Assembly (NCBI GenBank): GCA_036571765.1
Contig: BROE01000004.1
Location: 4,308,453 to 4,372,452, forward strand
Direction: 5' to 3'
Length of the DNA stretch: 64,000 nt
From: Plecoglossus altivelis
Lineage: Eukaryota; Chordata; Actinopteri; Osmeriformes; Plecoglossidae
Shown here: piece by piece, positions 22,770 through 32,880 of the stretch
How the letters are laid out: the number at the start of each line of letters is the position of its first letter
Numbering within the stretch: the first letter of the stretch is position 1
Translations under genes and position numbers: made by a program
The notes under the pieces: generated by a model
The model's database searches: none
What the model saw: the letters and a program-made list of their open reading frames with translations, nothing else
Told to the model about the DNA's origin: nothing

Positions 22770-23007
22770 CAGTAGTGGACGAGATGTTGACGTCGATGCT
22801 GATCTCTGGGATGCCTCCTCCCTTCAGCGCCGCCACGCAGGTGTAGGTGCCGAAGTCTGTGAACTTCAGGTCAATGATGTCCAGGTTGGTGGTTCCAGGA
22901 GAGATGTCCGGGTCTGTCTGGGTGATCACCATTCGCTCCGAGCTACGCAGGGCCCGCCCATTCTTCAGCCAACCAAATGTCAGCTCTTCAGGGGGCGTCG
23001 CCTCCAC
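22770..23007 (-). CDS. mdga2: mdga2 exon, second part of Ig4
   Basis: This 238-bp exon (phase 0 to 1) encodes 79 residues beginning VEATPPEELTFGW (core tryptophan) and continuing through KNGRALRSSERMVITQTDPD, SPGTTNLDIIDLKF, the second Ig4 cysteine in FGTYTCVAALKG, and the closing strand ISIDVNISSTT, which contains an N-I-S sequon. The acceptor is attttgtccag and the donor is ACTG|gtgagt, a strong match. The phase-1 G joins TT of the next exon to make the Val of VPPNLTV. About 40-95 nt past the donor the transcript runs into a CA repeat (22675-22730 as TG on the plus strand). Confidence 0.97.
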
Positions 23008-23065
23008 CTGGACAAAATTGATACAGACAGGTTTACCTTTGTGTGCATGTGTGATTTCCATTTCG

Positions 23066-23166
23066 CTCATTTAGCAGATGATTTCATGCAAAATCGCATT
23101 TGTGGGACTCGAACTCATGACCCGTTGACGATCTCCAGCTACCGTGAGCTCTGAGGGATTCAACCC
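23066..23166 (-). mobile_element. Degenerate tRNA-derived SINE fragment
   Basis: On the minus strand, 23104-23116 reads gagttcgagtccc, a very good RNA polymerase III B box. A second B-box-like gggttgaatccc lies at 23155-23166. The tail at 23068-23080 (plus strand catttagcagatg) matches a motif widespread in fish SINE/LINE 3' ends. The fragment occupies much of the 237-bp intron between the two Ig4 exons. No intact A box or full tRNA fold is visible, so this is not a functional tRNA gene. Confidence 0.6.
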
Positions 23167-23244
23167 AAGACACCGTGCACACAAGACGGGCTGTAGCAGC
23201 GACATACTATCCCGGAACCCACGGACGATGCGAGGTAGCTGTAC

Positions 23245-23336
23245 CTGACAGGAGATCTTGACCTCTCGTCCGATCTGGATGTTGTCATCGTTGTGGTACG
23301 GGTCCGGGGTGATCCAGAAACGGCCCTTCTTCAGAG
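23245..23336 (-). CDS. mdga2: mdga2 exon, first part of Ig4
   Basis: This short 92-bp exon (phase 1 to 0) encodes 31 residues: Ala, then LKKGRFWITPDPYH, then NDDNIQIGREVKISCQ with the first Ig4 cysteine. The KKGRFWITPDPYH block is the clearest MDGA2 signature in the window; the equivalent MDGA1 segment, as I recall it, reads quite differently. The acceptor is ctttccacag and the donor is CAG|gtacag. The following intron is only 237 bp, the shortest here, and carries a SINE fragment. Confidence 0.97.
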
Positions 23337-23682
23337 CTGTGGAAAGATTCCCCATGACTATCCGCCTGTTAAAACACACCCTCTCCGAAATGTGGCACCA
23401 CTAGCGAAGACACTGGAAGGTCAGTCAGAAGGTCAAACAATTTCATGTTTTTAAATTGATTTTAGAAAGCGACTCCAAATTGAGGACGACACGGTGTGGT
23501 ATATGCTGATAAGGTTCACACCCTTTCGTTAGGTTCAGTTTGGTACAATCACTGCTGACAAACACAAACGCACATACACACCCACACAGCAATGCATAGT
23601 TTGAGAGATACCTAACTATTACTAGCCCAATTTAGTTCCAAAACTCAATTTCCGAATAACAGCTCATCTGAATGAAAAAAAA

Positions 23683-23708
23683 ACACACAACAACAACAAC
23701 AACAACAA
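23683..23708. repeat. AAC trinucleotide repeat
   Basis: Short run of caacaacaa units. Confidence 0.9.
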
Positions 23709-24727
23709 AACAAGATAGTCTGATTTCATTATAATACATGTTGTATTGTTTCCAAACCCTTCGCCTACAGTACAATTCATCTCTCCGGCATGAACTGACG
23801 GTGCCACACAATCTTTTCATCTAGCAATTCCCTGGTGACATTATCATATTCAGTTTGGCACAAGGAAAATGAAAACAAAACCTGCATGTCAGATTTAAAC
23901 ACAGGAAATTGAATGTGCAAAGCATTGGCGATGCTGAGCAAAGCAGCGCGGGGGTTGGCGGGGGGGGGGGGGGGCTTCTCAGATTGACGCCAGAAACTTC
24001 ATGTTTCGAAATCACTGTCGGCAATCACGTTTCTGACGCGTGTCAGAGCGCGGTTGACGCCGCTGCCTTGCTAAATGAAGAAGGGGGCTTTTCAGCCTCC
24101 TGTCATTAGCATGCAGTCATATATGACACACCTGCAGGATTATGGATCCCCGCCGGAACAGGAAATGCGCTCGCGTTTAAAGAACTTCCGGCGTTGCCGT
24201 GGAAACAGTGTTGATGCCTTTTTTTGTTTGTTGCTATAACACACAACTCTATGACCTTTACTCATACAGCGGGCTTTCTGGCAACTCGCAATCCCATCCC
24301 TAAGGTCTCGGCTCTGCTCTAATAGGATCACACAAACACTTGCTACGAATCTATTTTCTCTCAACATACACAACACACGGTTAAAACTACTTAGCATGCG
24401 GCTGTCATGGAAACACCTCGACAATGAATGGCCTTCAATCAGAGCGCTTGTCAGACGTGCTAGTGAACACACCGTGCAGTACACAGCGCTGTTTATGACT
24501 GGCTGCAACAGAACAACTTGACAGTTTGAAATGGGATTTTGTATCAAGAACATTTCCACACACCCTGTGTACGTGGATCTGTGTGTGTGTTTTGGTGTGT
24601 GTGTTTGTAGGTGCGTGTGCGTATTGTGAGAGAGCGTGTGTAAATTAGCTGTCACAGGTGACAGTGGATAAACGCTGGATTATATGCTGTACTCTCCCAC
24701 CTCCCACAGGCTAATCCTAATTCCTCA

Positions 24728-24774
24728 GGGGATTGAACCTGGATCTCAGCAAACACAACTTGCTCACTAAACCA
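24728..24774 (-). mobile_element. tRNA-like relic (SINE head)
   Basis: The minus strand has an A-box-like segment, tggtttagtgagcaag (24759-24774), and a B box, ggttcaatcccc (24728-24739). Their spacing, about 35 nt, is shorter than in a normal tRNA gene, and acceptor-stem pairing is not evident. It is best read as a decayed tRNA-derived SINE. Confidence 0.4.
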
Positions 24775-24945
24775 AAGGGGCATTCTCACGGCCCTACTGG
24801 GAGGTTTTGCTTTAAACCCACGACAAGCCAACATCACCAGTCTAGATGTCAGCCCACCTTCCCTGAGTCATGTTATGAGTCGTACTGGTCTGCGTCTACA
24901 AAACAAACCTGCATTCACTCCTGCTAACCAACACTGTTAACTGTG

Positions 24946-25150
24946 CATCTCCTCTCTCTGCGTCTCCTCTCTCTGCGTCTCCTCTCTCTGCGCCTCCTCT
25001 CTCTGCGTCTCCTCTCTCTGCGCCTCCTCTCTCTGTGTCTCCTCTCTCTGCGTCTCCCTCTCTGCGCCTCCTCTCTCTGCGTCTCCTCTCTCTTCGCCTC
25101 CTCTCTCTGCGCCTCCTCTCTCTGCGTCTCCTCTCTCTGCGTCTCCTCTG
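24946..25150. repeat. 15-bp CT-rich minisatellite, about 14 copies
   Basis: Units cgtctcctctctctg or cgcctcctctctctg, highly regular apart from one shortened unit. Because 15 is divisible by three, both strands remain open, giving spurious repetitive peptides. Confidence 0.93.
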
Positions 25151-25212
25151 GAGAAGCTCTCGTCAGTTCCACCTCAGCCCAGACGATCTGCTCCTTCACG
25201 CTCCAAGATAAC

Positions 25213-25219
25213 CCACCTC

Positions 25220-25268
<49 letters not shown>

Positions 25269-25270
25269 GC
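25213..25270. repeat. CA microsatellite
   Basis: CA repeat followed by a short gctc tetranucleotide run (cgctcgctcgctcactcact). Confidence 0.92.
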
Positions 25271-27559
25271 TCGCTCGCTCGCTCACTCACTCAACCAAGT
25301 TTCTTCTGAAATGAATGTTCTCCGCATTTCCGCTTGCCTGAGACGAGCCGATATACACTTTTGTAGTTTTTCAGTGTGTTTTGGCAGTCTCATTGAGATA
25401 ACCTTGCACAGGTACAGTGTTACTCACTCCAGGGAAGAAAAGAGAGAAAGGAGGATGAACTGCAGATGACAGCTCTCTGCTGTCCTCTCTGGTTCTCTCT
25501 CAGTCTCTTTTCTCTCACCCATAGGAGTTGTAATACAGATATGAGATACTCCCAGTCAAATAATCTAAGGGTTAGCTGAGAGGGTGAAACTTTGAGAAAA
25601 AATAAGAGAAGAGGAAAGTCACAAAGCCTCAGCTTGGAGCTTTCCTCTAAAAACAGTCGACATCTTCGAGTCTCAACGAGTCGCGCTGGGGGGCACTTAC
25701 ATAATCGGACACAGCAGGACCAGCCACCATCTTGAACCGCCTAGTCTTAACACCAGCCTCAGCCTCAATCTGAGCCTTGACCCACGCTCCAGCCCCTGCC
25801 AGAGTCCCAGCTCTGGCCCAACCCTTGACCTCAGTCTCAGCCCTATCTGACCTTGATTCAGTGGCTCGTGGTCACCTTTAACATCCCTCTACAAATTCCT
25901 GCACCAATGTCTTTCTGAGCGTCCGTGCTCCATTCCTTAGCCTCCAGTCCAGAAGTGACTCAGCCAACCCCCCCCCCCCCCCCCCCCCCTTCCCCTCCCC
26001 TCCCCTCCAGAGGAGGCCAGAACCTCTGGTCACGCCCCAAGCTGAGCAGGCATCCTCCTGCCTGTTCCAGCAAGCGCGTCCTGCAGCCCACCGCTTCTCT
26101 GACTCGCCTCTCTCATGGGACAACTGACAAAACACAGCAGTTTAAGTAAGCGGCTTGACATTGTTTCTCCTGAGAGGGCAGCAGCGTGCGTGCGGGCGCC
26201 GTGCCATACAGCGGCAGTAATGGAGGTCTGCTCGTGTATGCCCGGTGCCCCGATGCGCTGTCCACCGCTAAAAGGAACGTGGGTGTCAGCGCCGGCGGAA
26301 GACACGACGCTGTGATGTCACCGGTCGCTCCAGCAACCCCAAACAACCCCCCCGGCAGTGGGCATAACCCCATGCATCTTTAACGAGGGCTCCGCTCGGA
26401 AACAGAACTTTCCCATTTCCCATCCGCCTGCGATGTCGCTCCTTGCAGGGGCTCATTCATATGTTATGAGACCGCTGAAGATTGTGTCGGTGGTCCGACC
26501 GGGGTAACGCAGAGAAAAAGCCCCATTCACGGAAATGGAATCTGACTCGATCAGAACAGCTGGCTGCGTTGTCAGGTAGAACAATCCAGGCCAACTGGAG
26601 CGAGAGAGAGGAGATGGTTAGCTGGTAACAGCACTACACCCCAGCACTGTCCTGTAGTGACAGACTGGGAAGACATGCAAGCACACACACACACAACACA
26701 CGCACGCACGCACAGTCTGAGCAGGTACAGGAATCCCACGCTGTTTTAAAAGCATTCGGATTTCCTGAAAGCCACAGCGTGAGTTAACACACACAAACAT
26801 CCAGGGTGAATTATTGATGATATGGCTTTTGGGAGCTGGTTTCCTTTCATCGACTTGAATGGTGCTGTCATCGAACTTGGTCTGCGGACAACCATGTGTG
26901 TGTGTATGTGTGTGTGTGTGTGTGCCTACTTCTGCGCTCCTGTGTTTGAGGGGGTAGGCGTGAATAAGCAATGGGATCTATGCCTTTAAATGGTATGCTC
27001 AAAGCACTTACTGTTCTTTTTAGCACAGCTGGCTTCGCTCAGAATCAAAAAACGGGACAATAGGTCTTTCTGTTTGATATAGTAATTATTCTACATATTC
27101 TACACCAGCTTTAGAAAGTGCAGCAATGCCGAGGCAACGCTGACTACATTAAAAACAGATATTCCTGTATCCACACTCCTAAACCCCAGGAATAATAAGG
27201 CTGTTTCTGTGTGTCTAGTTAAGCCTGAGTGCTAGCGCTGTACAGAGCACGCTTTAATAGCATGCTAGAATAATGCCCTGTCCATACATGAAAAGCCAAC
27301 ATAATCACGCAAAGAGCCAGTTAAGGCCTGGTACTCTAAAAGGTCCTGTGTCACTCAACAGGATTACAATACTTCCTCAAGGGAGCTTCTTTGCAGAGCA
27401 CGCACAAACACACACACGCACAAACACACACACGCACAAACATACACACACACACAGCACAAACAGACCCAAGACCATGGTACAGACAGATAAACACACA
27501 GCCAACTAAAATAACATGTCTTTGACCTTTCTATTTCTTACTTGTGTGCTCTGGTCGAT

Positions 27560-27753
27560 TCCCCTTTCTCTCTCTCTCTCTCGCTCTGTTTCTCTCTCTT
27601 GCTCTGTCTCTCTCGCTCTGTCTCTCTCTCTCGCTCTGTCTCTCTCTCTCGCTCTGTCTCTCTCTCTCGCTCTGTTTCTCTCTCTCTCGCTCTCTCTATC
27701 TCGCTCTCTCTCTCTCGCTCTCTCCCTCGCTCTGCCTCTCTCGCTATCTCTCG

Positions 27754-27785
<32 letters not shown>

Positions 27786-27820
27786 TGCTCTGTCTCTTTC
27801 TCTCCCCTTGCTTCTCTCTG
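27560..27820. repeat. CT-rich repeat with CGCTCTG steps
   Basis: ctctctcgctctgtctct units over about 260 bp. Long open frames in several phases are caused by this repeat. Confidence 0.93.
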
Positions 27821-27889
27821 CCCACCTACCTGCACTGCGTTCCTTTCATCACAAGATAAGTGTAACTTTCAACCTCCTGTTTGTCAGCC

Positions 27890-28010
27890 TGCCTTCCTGC
27901 CTGCCTGTCTGTCTGTCTGGTTGTGCTCTGCCTGCCAGCCTGCCTGCCAGTTTGACTGTCTGTCTGTCGGTATGCCTGCTTACCTGCCTGCTTACCTGTC
28001 TGTCTGTCAG
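27890..28010. repeat. CTGC / CTGT tetranucleotide repeat
   Basis: gcctgcctgtctgtctgtct-type units with interruptions. Confidence 0.85.
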
Positions 28011-28904
28011 CAGGCTGTGGTCTGTGGATACTCCCTCAGTGAGGACCAGCATGTGGAGCTTAGCTCCACTCCTGTCCAGATGGTCCTCTGAACTGCCCTC
28101 CTGTCAAGGTGAAACTCACGGGGGACGTCCGATACCAGCATGGCCTAGTCTAGCCGCCCCTCCCTCCCTCCCTCTATCCCTCCCTCCCCCTCCGCATCCC
28201 CTCTCCTCCCTACGCCTTCCACAGAGCGCTCCCCTCACCACTCCCCCCGCCCACCCTGTCACCTTAGCTTCCACACCAGGCCCCCTCCAGCTCGCCCGTC
28301 CCTGTCATCGTCGCACCGCACATGACCCCTCTCACGTCCGCCACCACACCGCCACGTTCACGCTCAAGCGTGCCAATGACAGGAGCGAGTGACAGGGTCT
28401 TTTGATGCCTCGAACGACCTTGCGGCTGACCTCACATTTTAATTACATTTCTAGCCTGGCCGCCGGGCTGAGGGAATTACGCACGCACACTCACACAAAC
28501 ACCCCCCCAAACACCACCACACACACAGACACACAGACGCACATTACCACACGGGCAATCCTGACGGAAGCCTGTCACGCAAGTCTCCGGTCTGCCTGCC
28601 AGATTTGGCCACCCGGCCGCTGTGTTTGCCATTTATAAAATGGAAATGCATGTGGCTGCTGTTCACGAGTTCTTCCAGAGCTAATTCGATCAGGCCCATT
28701 CACGATGTGATGTTACAGTGCCGGTGCAGATTTTTACAAGTCACGTCATGAAGGCTTTGTTTTCTCTGCTTCAAACAAACCAAAATAACAACAGCAGGAG
28801 CTCGCAATAATCCAGATTGCGTTCTGCGTCCCCTTAAATAAAAGCCTCCCTTAAACCGGATTCGGGCGTTGTAAACGCTGGGCGAGGTGATTGCGTATGT
28901 GTGA

Positions 28905-28980
28905 GGGTGTGTCTGTGTGTGCGTGAGGGTGCGTCTGTGTGTGTGTGAGGGAGTGTCTGTGTGTGTGTGAAGGTGCGTGT
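28905..28980. repeat. ~30-bp TG-rich minisatellite
   Basis: Two to three units of gagggtgcgtctgtgtgtgt type. Confidence 0.8.
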
Positions 28981-29339
28981 GGCTGATGTCTCATTTGTAA
29001 AGAGTACACTGAAATCGTCAACGGCAGCTCCTGGTGAGGATAGTCGAGGAGACAGACGAACGACGGGAAGAAGCTGCGGTTTGAGTTCCCGAATCTTTTG
29101 ATAGGCTACAAGTGCCACCGCCATTTCCCACATGTCCAGAGTGGCACAAACTATAGGTTTAAAGAGAGAGCTTGTGTTGTGTGGAAGGGGGGGAGGAGGC
29201 GACGTGTCTGCTTCAGACATGCGTGTGGATGTGTGACAATGAACACAAGACGACTGTTCATTTCACCACTGTTCTTATCTTCCTTGGGCAGATCTTCCGT
29301 CTCAACACACCATTCATCTCTGAGAGGGGTGTCTCTTGA

Positions 29340-29700
29340 TTCACTCACACACACTCACACACACCATGCACGCACGACATGAAGCACACTAACGCCAAAC
29401 ACCTACATCACGAACACTCGACCAGCCCCTCAAACACACGCACGTCACACACCGGCACCTCGCGACTTTCACACAAACACTCACAACACACTCCACCACA
29501 ACATGCACGCACACACACGCACACACGCACACACTCACACACTCACAAAGACACTCTCACACACTCACACACACACACACACCCACACACACACACGCAC
29601 TCACACACACACCCGCACTCTAACACACCATAACACAACCACAACACAACCACACCAACACCACCACAACCAAACCAACCAACACCAAACACACACAACA
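29340..29700. repeat. Large CA-rich compound repeat
   Basis: CA repeats mixed with actcacac, cgcacac and, toward the right end, accacaacca units. Confidence 0.9.
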
Positions 29701-29931
29701 GCAGACACTTTGAACAAACTACCTTGGTTATGAAAGTCAACAGGAGCCCCAACAGGAGCCTGTGGCTGGGCGCACATCGCTCTGTGCGCTCGCGCCTCGT
29801 GGCGTCCGTCTCATGACAAAGGCGCCTTGCCAAACATGGCCTCGCCACCCGGCCCGTGGACCGCGCTGAAAGCACAGGAAATTGACCTGCATTTGGAGAC
29901 GTGTCTGCACGCTTTAATCCATGAAAAGGAT

Positions 29932-29932
29932 G

Positions 29933-29967
<35 letters not shown>

Positions 29968-29987
29968 CGTGTGTGTGTGTGTGTGTG
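29932..29987. repeat. TG-CG-TG alternating purine-pyrimidine tract
   Basis: An uninterrupted TG run passes into gcgcgcgcgcg and back to TG, giving about 55 bp of strict purine-pyrimidine alternation. Confidence 0.95.
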
Positions 29988-30115
29988 AGGCGAGCCAGCA
30001 GCCCGCTGAGCTGCCGGCAGGATGACCCAGCTCTGAAAGGCAGGCTGGTGGAGGGGGCCAGACTGTCCAGAGAAATCACCATCTGCTGAGGAGAGATCTG
30101 TGGACACATACACAG

Positions 30116-30410
30116 ACCTACCCTTGCTACTGAAGGACTACAAGTGGGAGGAAGACTAACACACACTCACACACACACACAGACACAAACACACACACAC
30201 TGATGCACTCTCACACACAGACACAAACACACACACACACACACCTACCCTTGCTACTGAAGGACTACAAGTGGGAGAAAGACTAACACACACACAATCT
30301 TTAACAAGAACAAAATACTCTCACACGCACACGCACACTTCGATAAGGACAACATACTGGCACACACCCGCACTTTTTAACAAGAACAACATACTTGCGC
30401 GCACACACAC
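30116..30410. repeat. Duplicated block within CA-rich DNA
   Basis: A roughly 50-bp segment beginning acctacccttgctactgaag occurs at 30116-30165 and again at 30243-30292, nearly identical. It is followed by three copies of an aacaagaacaacatact-type segment separated by CA/CG repeats (30300-30400). Confidence 0.88.
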
Positions 30411-31139
30411 TCCATTCACAGTCTTCATGAAGAATGGCACTCGAGGCACAAACAAAGCCCCATAAATCTAAACAAGCACTGTATGACAAGTACACACAAA
30501 CGCTTCTACACGTACACACACTGAACGCAAACATCCACACACGTCTCGCCAGCTGTCGATCTCGGCGAGTCCAAATTCGGCGTATTAAGTGCTTGTCAGA
30601 ATGCAGAGATGTCTTAACATGATCTCAGGCTCGATCTACCAGGGGCATTACAGACCAACAGTCTCTCTCACACACACACACACTCGCACAATCTGGATGA
30701 TGTGTTTGTCAGCACAGGCTGTCTGATGAGGGCACAGAGACGTACAGTAGGATGCATTGTGCTTCTATAAGAGAAGTACCTCTGCTCCTCCTTACTGTAG
30801 TGCAGACATCAAGCCTCCAGTGTCTGTGGTTTAACTGTCCTAACTGCTGTAATTGGCCCTTTAATAAGCCTTTTAATGAGTAGTTTCACCCGAGTTTGCC
30901 TCCAGTATCGCCCTTGACCATCTACTGTGAGTGCAAACATCCCAGCGCTGTCTGTGTTTACGCCGTGATGCAGGCTCCGAGTGCTCAAATGAGAAGCCCA
31001 CATTTGAAGGCCCTTCTCTGTTCTTCACTGGAACTCGTGTTGAACACTCTGTCTAGCTGAGATGGCTGGGAAACCAGTGAGGTTTATTCTGCTGTCTGTG
31101 TTCAGCTATTCGACTCTCCTCCACCTCTGCCTTAAAAAT

Positions 31140-31429
31140 CCCTCAACACCTCCCCCTGTTCACCTCTCCCCTTCTCCCCTCCACCTCTTCCTTTCTCCAT
31201 GTCTCCCTCTCTCCTACCCTCCCCTCCTCCACCACCTTCTCTCCATCCTCCCCCGTTCCCCATCTTCTCTCGTATACCTTTCCTCACTCTCTCCCCCATC
31301 TCCCCCCTTATTTTCCCTCCCCCCTCCCCCCCTCTCTCTCCTCCACCCCTTCCTATCTCCCTCTCCCCTGCCACCTCTCCCATGCTCCACTCCACTCCAC
31401 CCCCTCCCCCTCCCTCTCCCCCTTCTCAC
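31140..31429. repeat. C/T-rich tract next to the Ig3 donor
   Basis: Pyrimidine-rich on the plus strand, hence G/A-rich in the transcript just after the donor at 31430. Closest to the donor are four or more G-runs of three to five bases. Confidence 0.88.
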
Positions 31430-31699
31430 CTCGGACCACGATGGTGGTGGACTTCTTGGCCGGGTTCCCCACATTGTTGCTGGCGACGCAGCTGTAGACG
31501 CCGGCGTCGGAGGAGGTGATGGCGGGCAGGGTGAGCGTGCCCCCCTTCAGGACGCTCTTGTCCGGCAGGCCGTCGGAGCTGCCGTGCCAGCTGAGCGTGG
31601 GCGCCGGCTCCCCGCCCGTGGTGATGCACACCAGGGACACTGTCTGGCCTGGGTTCACCACGATGGGGTCCTCCACCAGGAGTTTGATGGAGGGGGAGG
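31430..31699 (-). CDS. mdga2: mdga2 exon, complete Ig3
   Basis: This 270-bp exon (phase 1 to 1) encodes about 90 residues and holds a whole Ig domain. It starts ASPSIKLLVEDPIVVNPGQ. It has the first cysteine in SLVCITTGGEP, the core tryptophan in TLSWHG, the strand GGTLTLPAITSSDAG, the second cysteine in VYSCVASNNVG, and ends NPAKKSTTIVVR. The acceptor is gccccccctccag and the donor is CGAG|gtgaga. In the transcript the donor is followed within a few bases by four G-runs (31399-31425 on the other strand), a possible G-quadruplex. The upstream intron is the 38-bp minisatellite array. Confidence 0.97.
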
Positions 31700-32854
31700 C
31701 TGGAGGGGGGCAGAGGGGCACAGCAAACAGACTGGGCTAGACACAGGGCTGGATGTGTCTTGTTGGTGAGTTTGAAGGTGACTGTATCTAACCTATCTAG
31801 TCGGTGAGTTTGAAGGTGTCTGTATCTAACCTGTCTTGTCGGTGAGTTTGAAGGTGTCTGTATCTAACCTGTCTTGTCGGTGAGTTTGAAGGTGACTGTA
31901 TCTAACCTGTCTAGTCGGTGAGTTTGAAGGTGACTGTATCTAACCAGTCTAGTCGGTGAGTTTGAAGGTGACTGAATCTAACCAGTCTAGTCGGTGAGTT
32001 TGAAGGTGACTGTATCTAACCTGTCTTGTCGGTGAGTTTGAAGGTGTCTGTATCTAACCTGTCTTGTCGGTGAGTTTGAAGCTGTCTGTATCTAACCTGT
32101 CTTGTCGGTGAGTTTGAAGGTGACTGTATCTAACCAGTCTAGTCGGTGAGTTTGAAGGTGACTGTATCTAACCTGTCTAGTCGTGAGTTTAAAGGTGTCT
32201 GTATCTAACCTGTCTTGTTGGTGAGTTTGAAGGTGACTGTATCTAACCTGTCTAGTCGGTGAGTTTGAAGGTGACTGTATCTAACCTGTCTTGTCGGTGA
32301 GTTTGAAGGTGTCTGTATCTAACCTGTCTAGTCGGTGAGTTTGAAGGTGACTGTATCTAACCTGTCTTGTTGGTGAGTTTGAAGGTGTCTGTATCTAACC
32401 TGTCTAGTCGGTGAGTTGGAAGGTGACTGTATCTAACCTGTCTAGTCGGTGAGTTTGAAGGTGACTGTATCTAACCTGTCTTGTCAGTAAGTTTGAAGGT
32501 GTCTGTATCTAACCTGTCTTGTTGGTGAGTTTGAAGGTGACTGTATCTAACCTGTCTAGTCGGTGAGTTGAAGGTGACTGTATCTAACCTGTCTTGTCAG
32601 TGAGTTTGAAGGCGACTGTATCTAACCTGTCTTGTTGGTGAGTTTGAAGGTAACTGTATCTAACCTGTCTTGTCAGTGAGTTTAAAGGTGACTGTATCTA
32701 ACCAGTCTAGTCGGTGAGTTTGAAGGTGACTGAATCTAACCTGTCTTGTTGGTGAGTTTGAAGATGACTGTATCTAACCTGTCTTGTTAGTGAGTTTGAA
32801 GGTGACTGTATCTAACCTGTCTTGTTGGTGAGTTTGAAGGTGACTGAATCTAAC
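31700..32854 (-). other. Intron between Ig2b and Ig3 exons, mostly minisatellite
   Basis: This 1155-bp intron consists of about 50 bp of ordinary sequence beside the Ig3 acceptor and, for the rest, the 38-bp array described separately. Acceptor sequence: gccccccctccag. Confidence 0.93.
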
Positions 32855-32880
32855 CTGTCTTGTTGGTGAGTTTGAAGATG
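31753..32880. repeat. 38-bp minisatellite derived from an exon end and its splice donor
   Basis: About 30 tandem copies of a unit reading, on the plus strand, ctgtcttgtcggtgagtttg followed by aaggtgactgtatctaac. The right-most copy overlaps the last 26 bases of the Ig2b exon (32855-32880), so each unit corresponds in the transcript to TTCAAACTCACCNACAAGAC then AG|gttagata. Variants include cttgtc/ctagtc, gtgact/gtgtct and a few one-base deletions. Alternating variant types suggest expansion by block duplication. Confidence 0.95.

Larger units (their letters stand above)
23337..31429 (-). other. Intron between Ig3 and Ig4 exons
   Basis: This 8.1 kb intron contains an AAC repeat (23683-23708), a poly-G run (23957-23975), a tRNA-like relic (24728-24774), a 15-bp CT-rich minisatellite (24946-25150), CA repeats (25213-25270), a poly-C run (25971-25989), a GC-rich stretch (26180-26350), CA/TG repeats (26680-26925), CT repeats (27560-27820), CTGC/CTGT tetranucleotides (27890-28010), a TG minisatellite (28905-28980), a large CA-rich region (29340-29700), a TG/CG tract (29932-29987), duplicated blocks (30116-30410) and pyrimidine-rich DNA next to the Ig3 donor (31140-31425). 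No further exon was found. Confidence 0.8.

Noticed and set aside
24140..24655. 171-codon minus-strand frame
   Set aside because: Begins in CA-repeat translation, no recognisable domain, and no match to the phase of adjacent mdga2 exons.
24924..25286. Arg/Glu-rich repeat peptide frame
   Set aside because: The 15-bp repeat is a multiple of three, so it stays open by construction.
27544..28392. 282-codon plus-strand open frame
   Set aside because: Built from ctctctcgctctg and ctgc/ctgt repeats; repetitive Leu/Ser peptide with no family resemblance.
31753..32880. Array considered as satellite DNA unrelated to the gene
   Set aside because: The end unit aligns through the splice donor into the Ig2b coding exon, so it derives from the gene itself.
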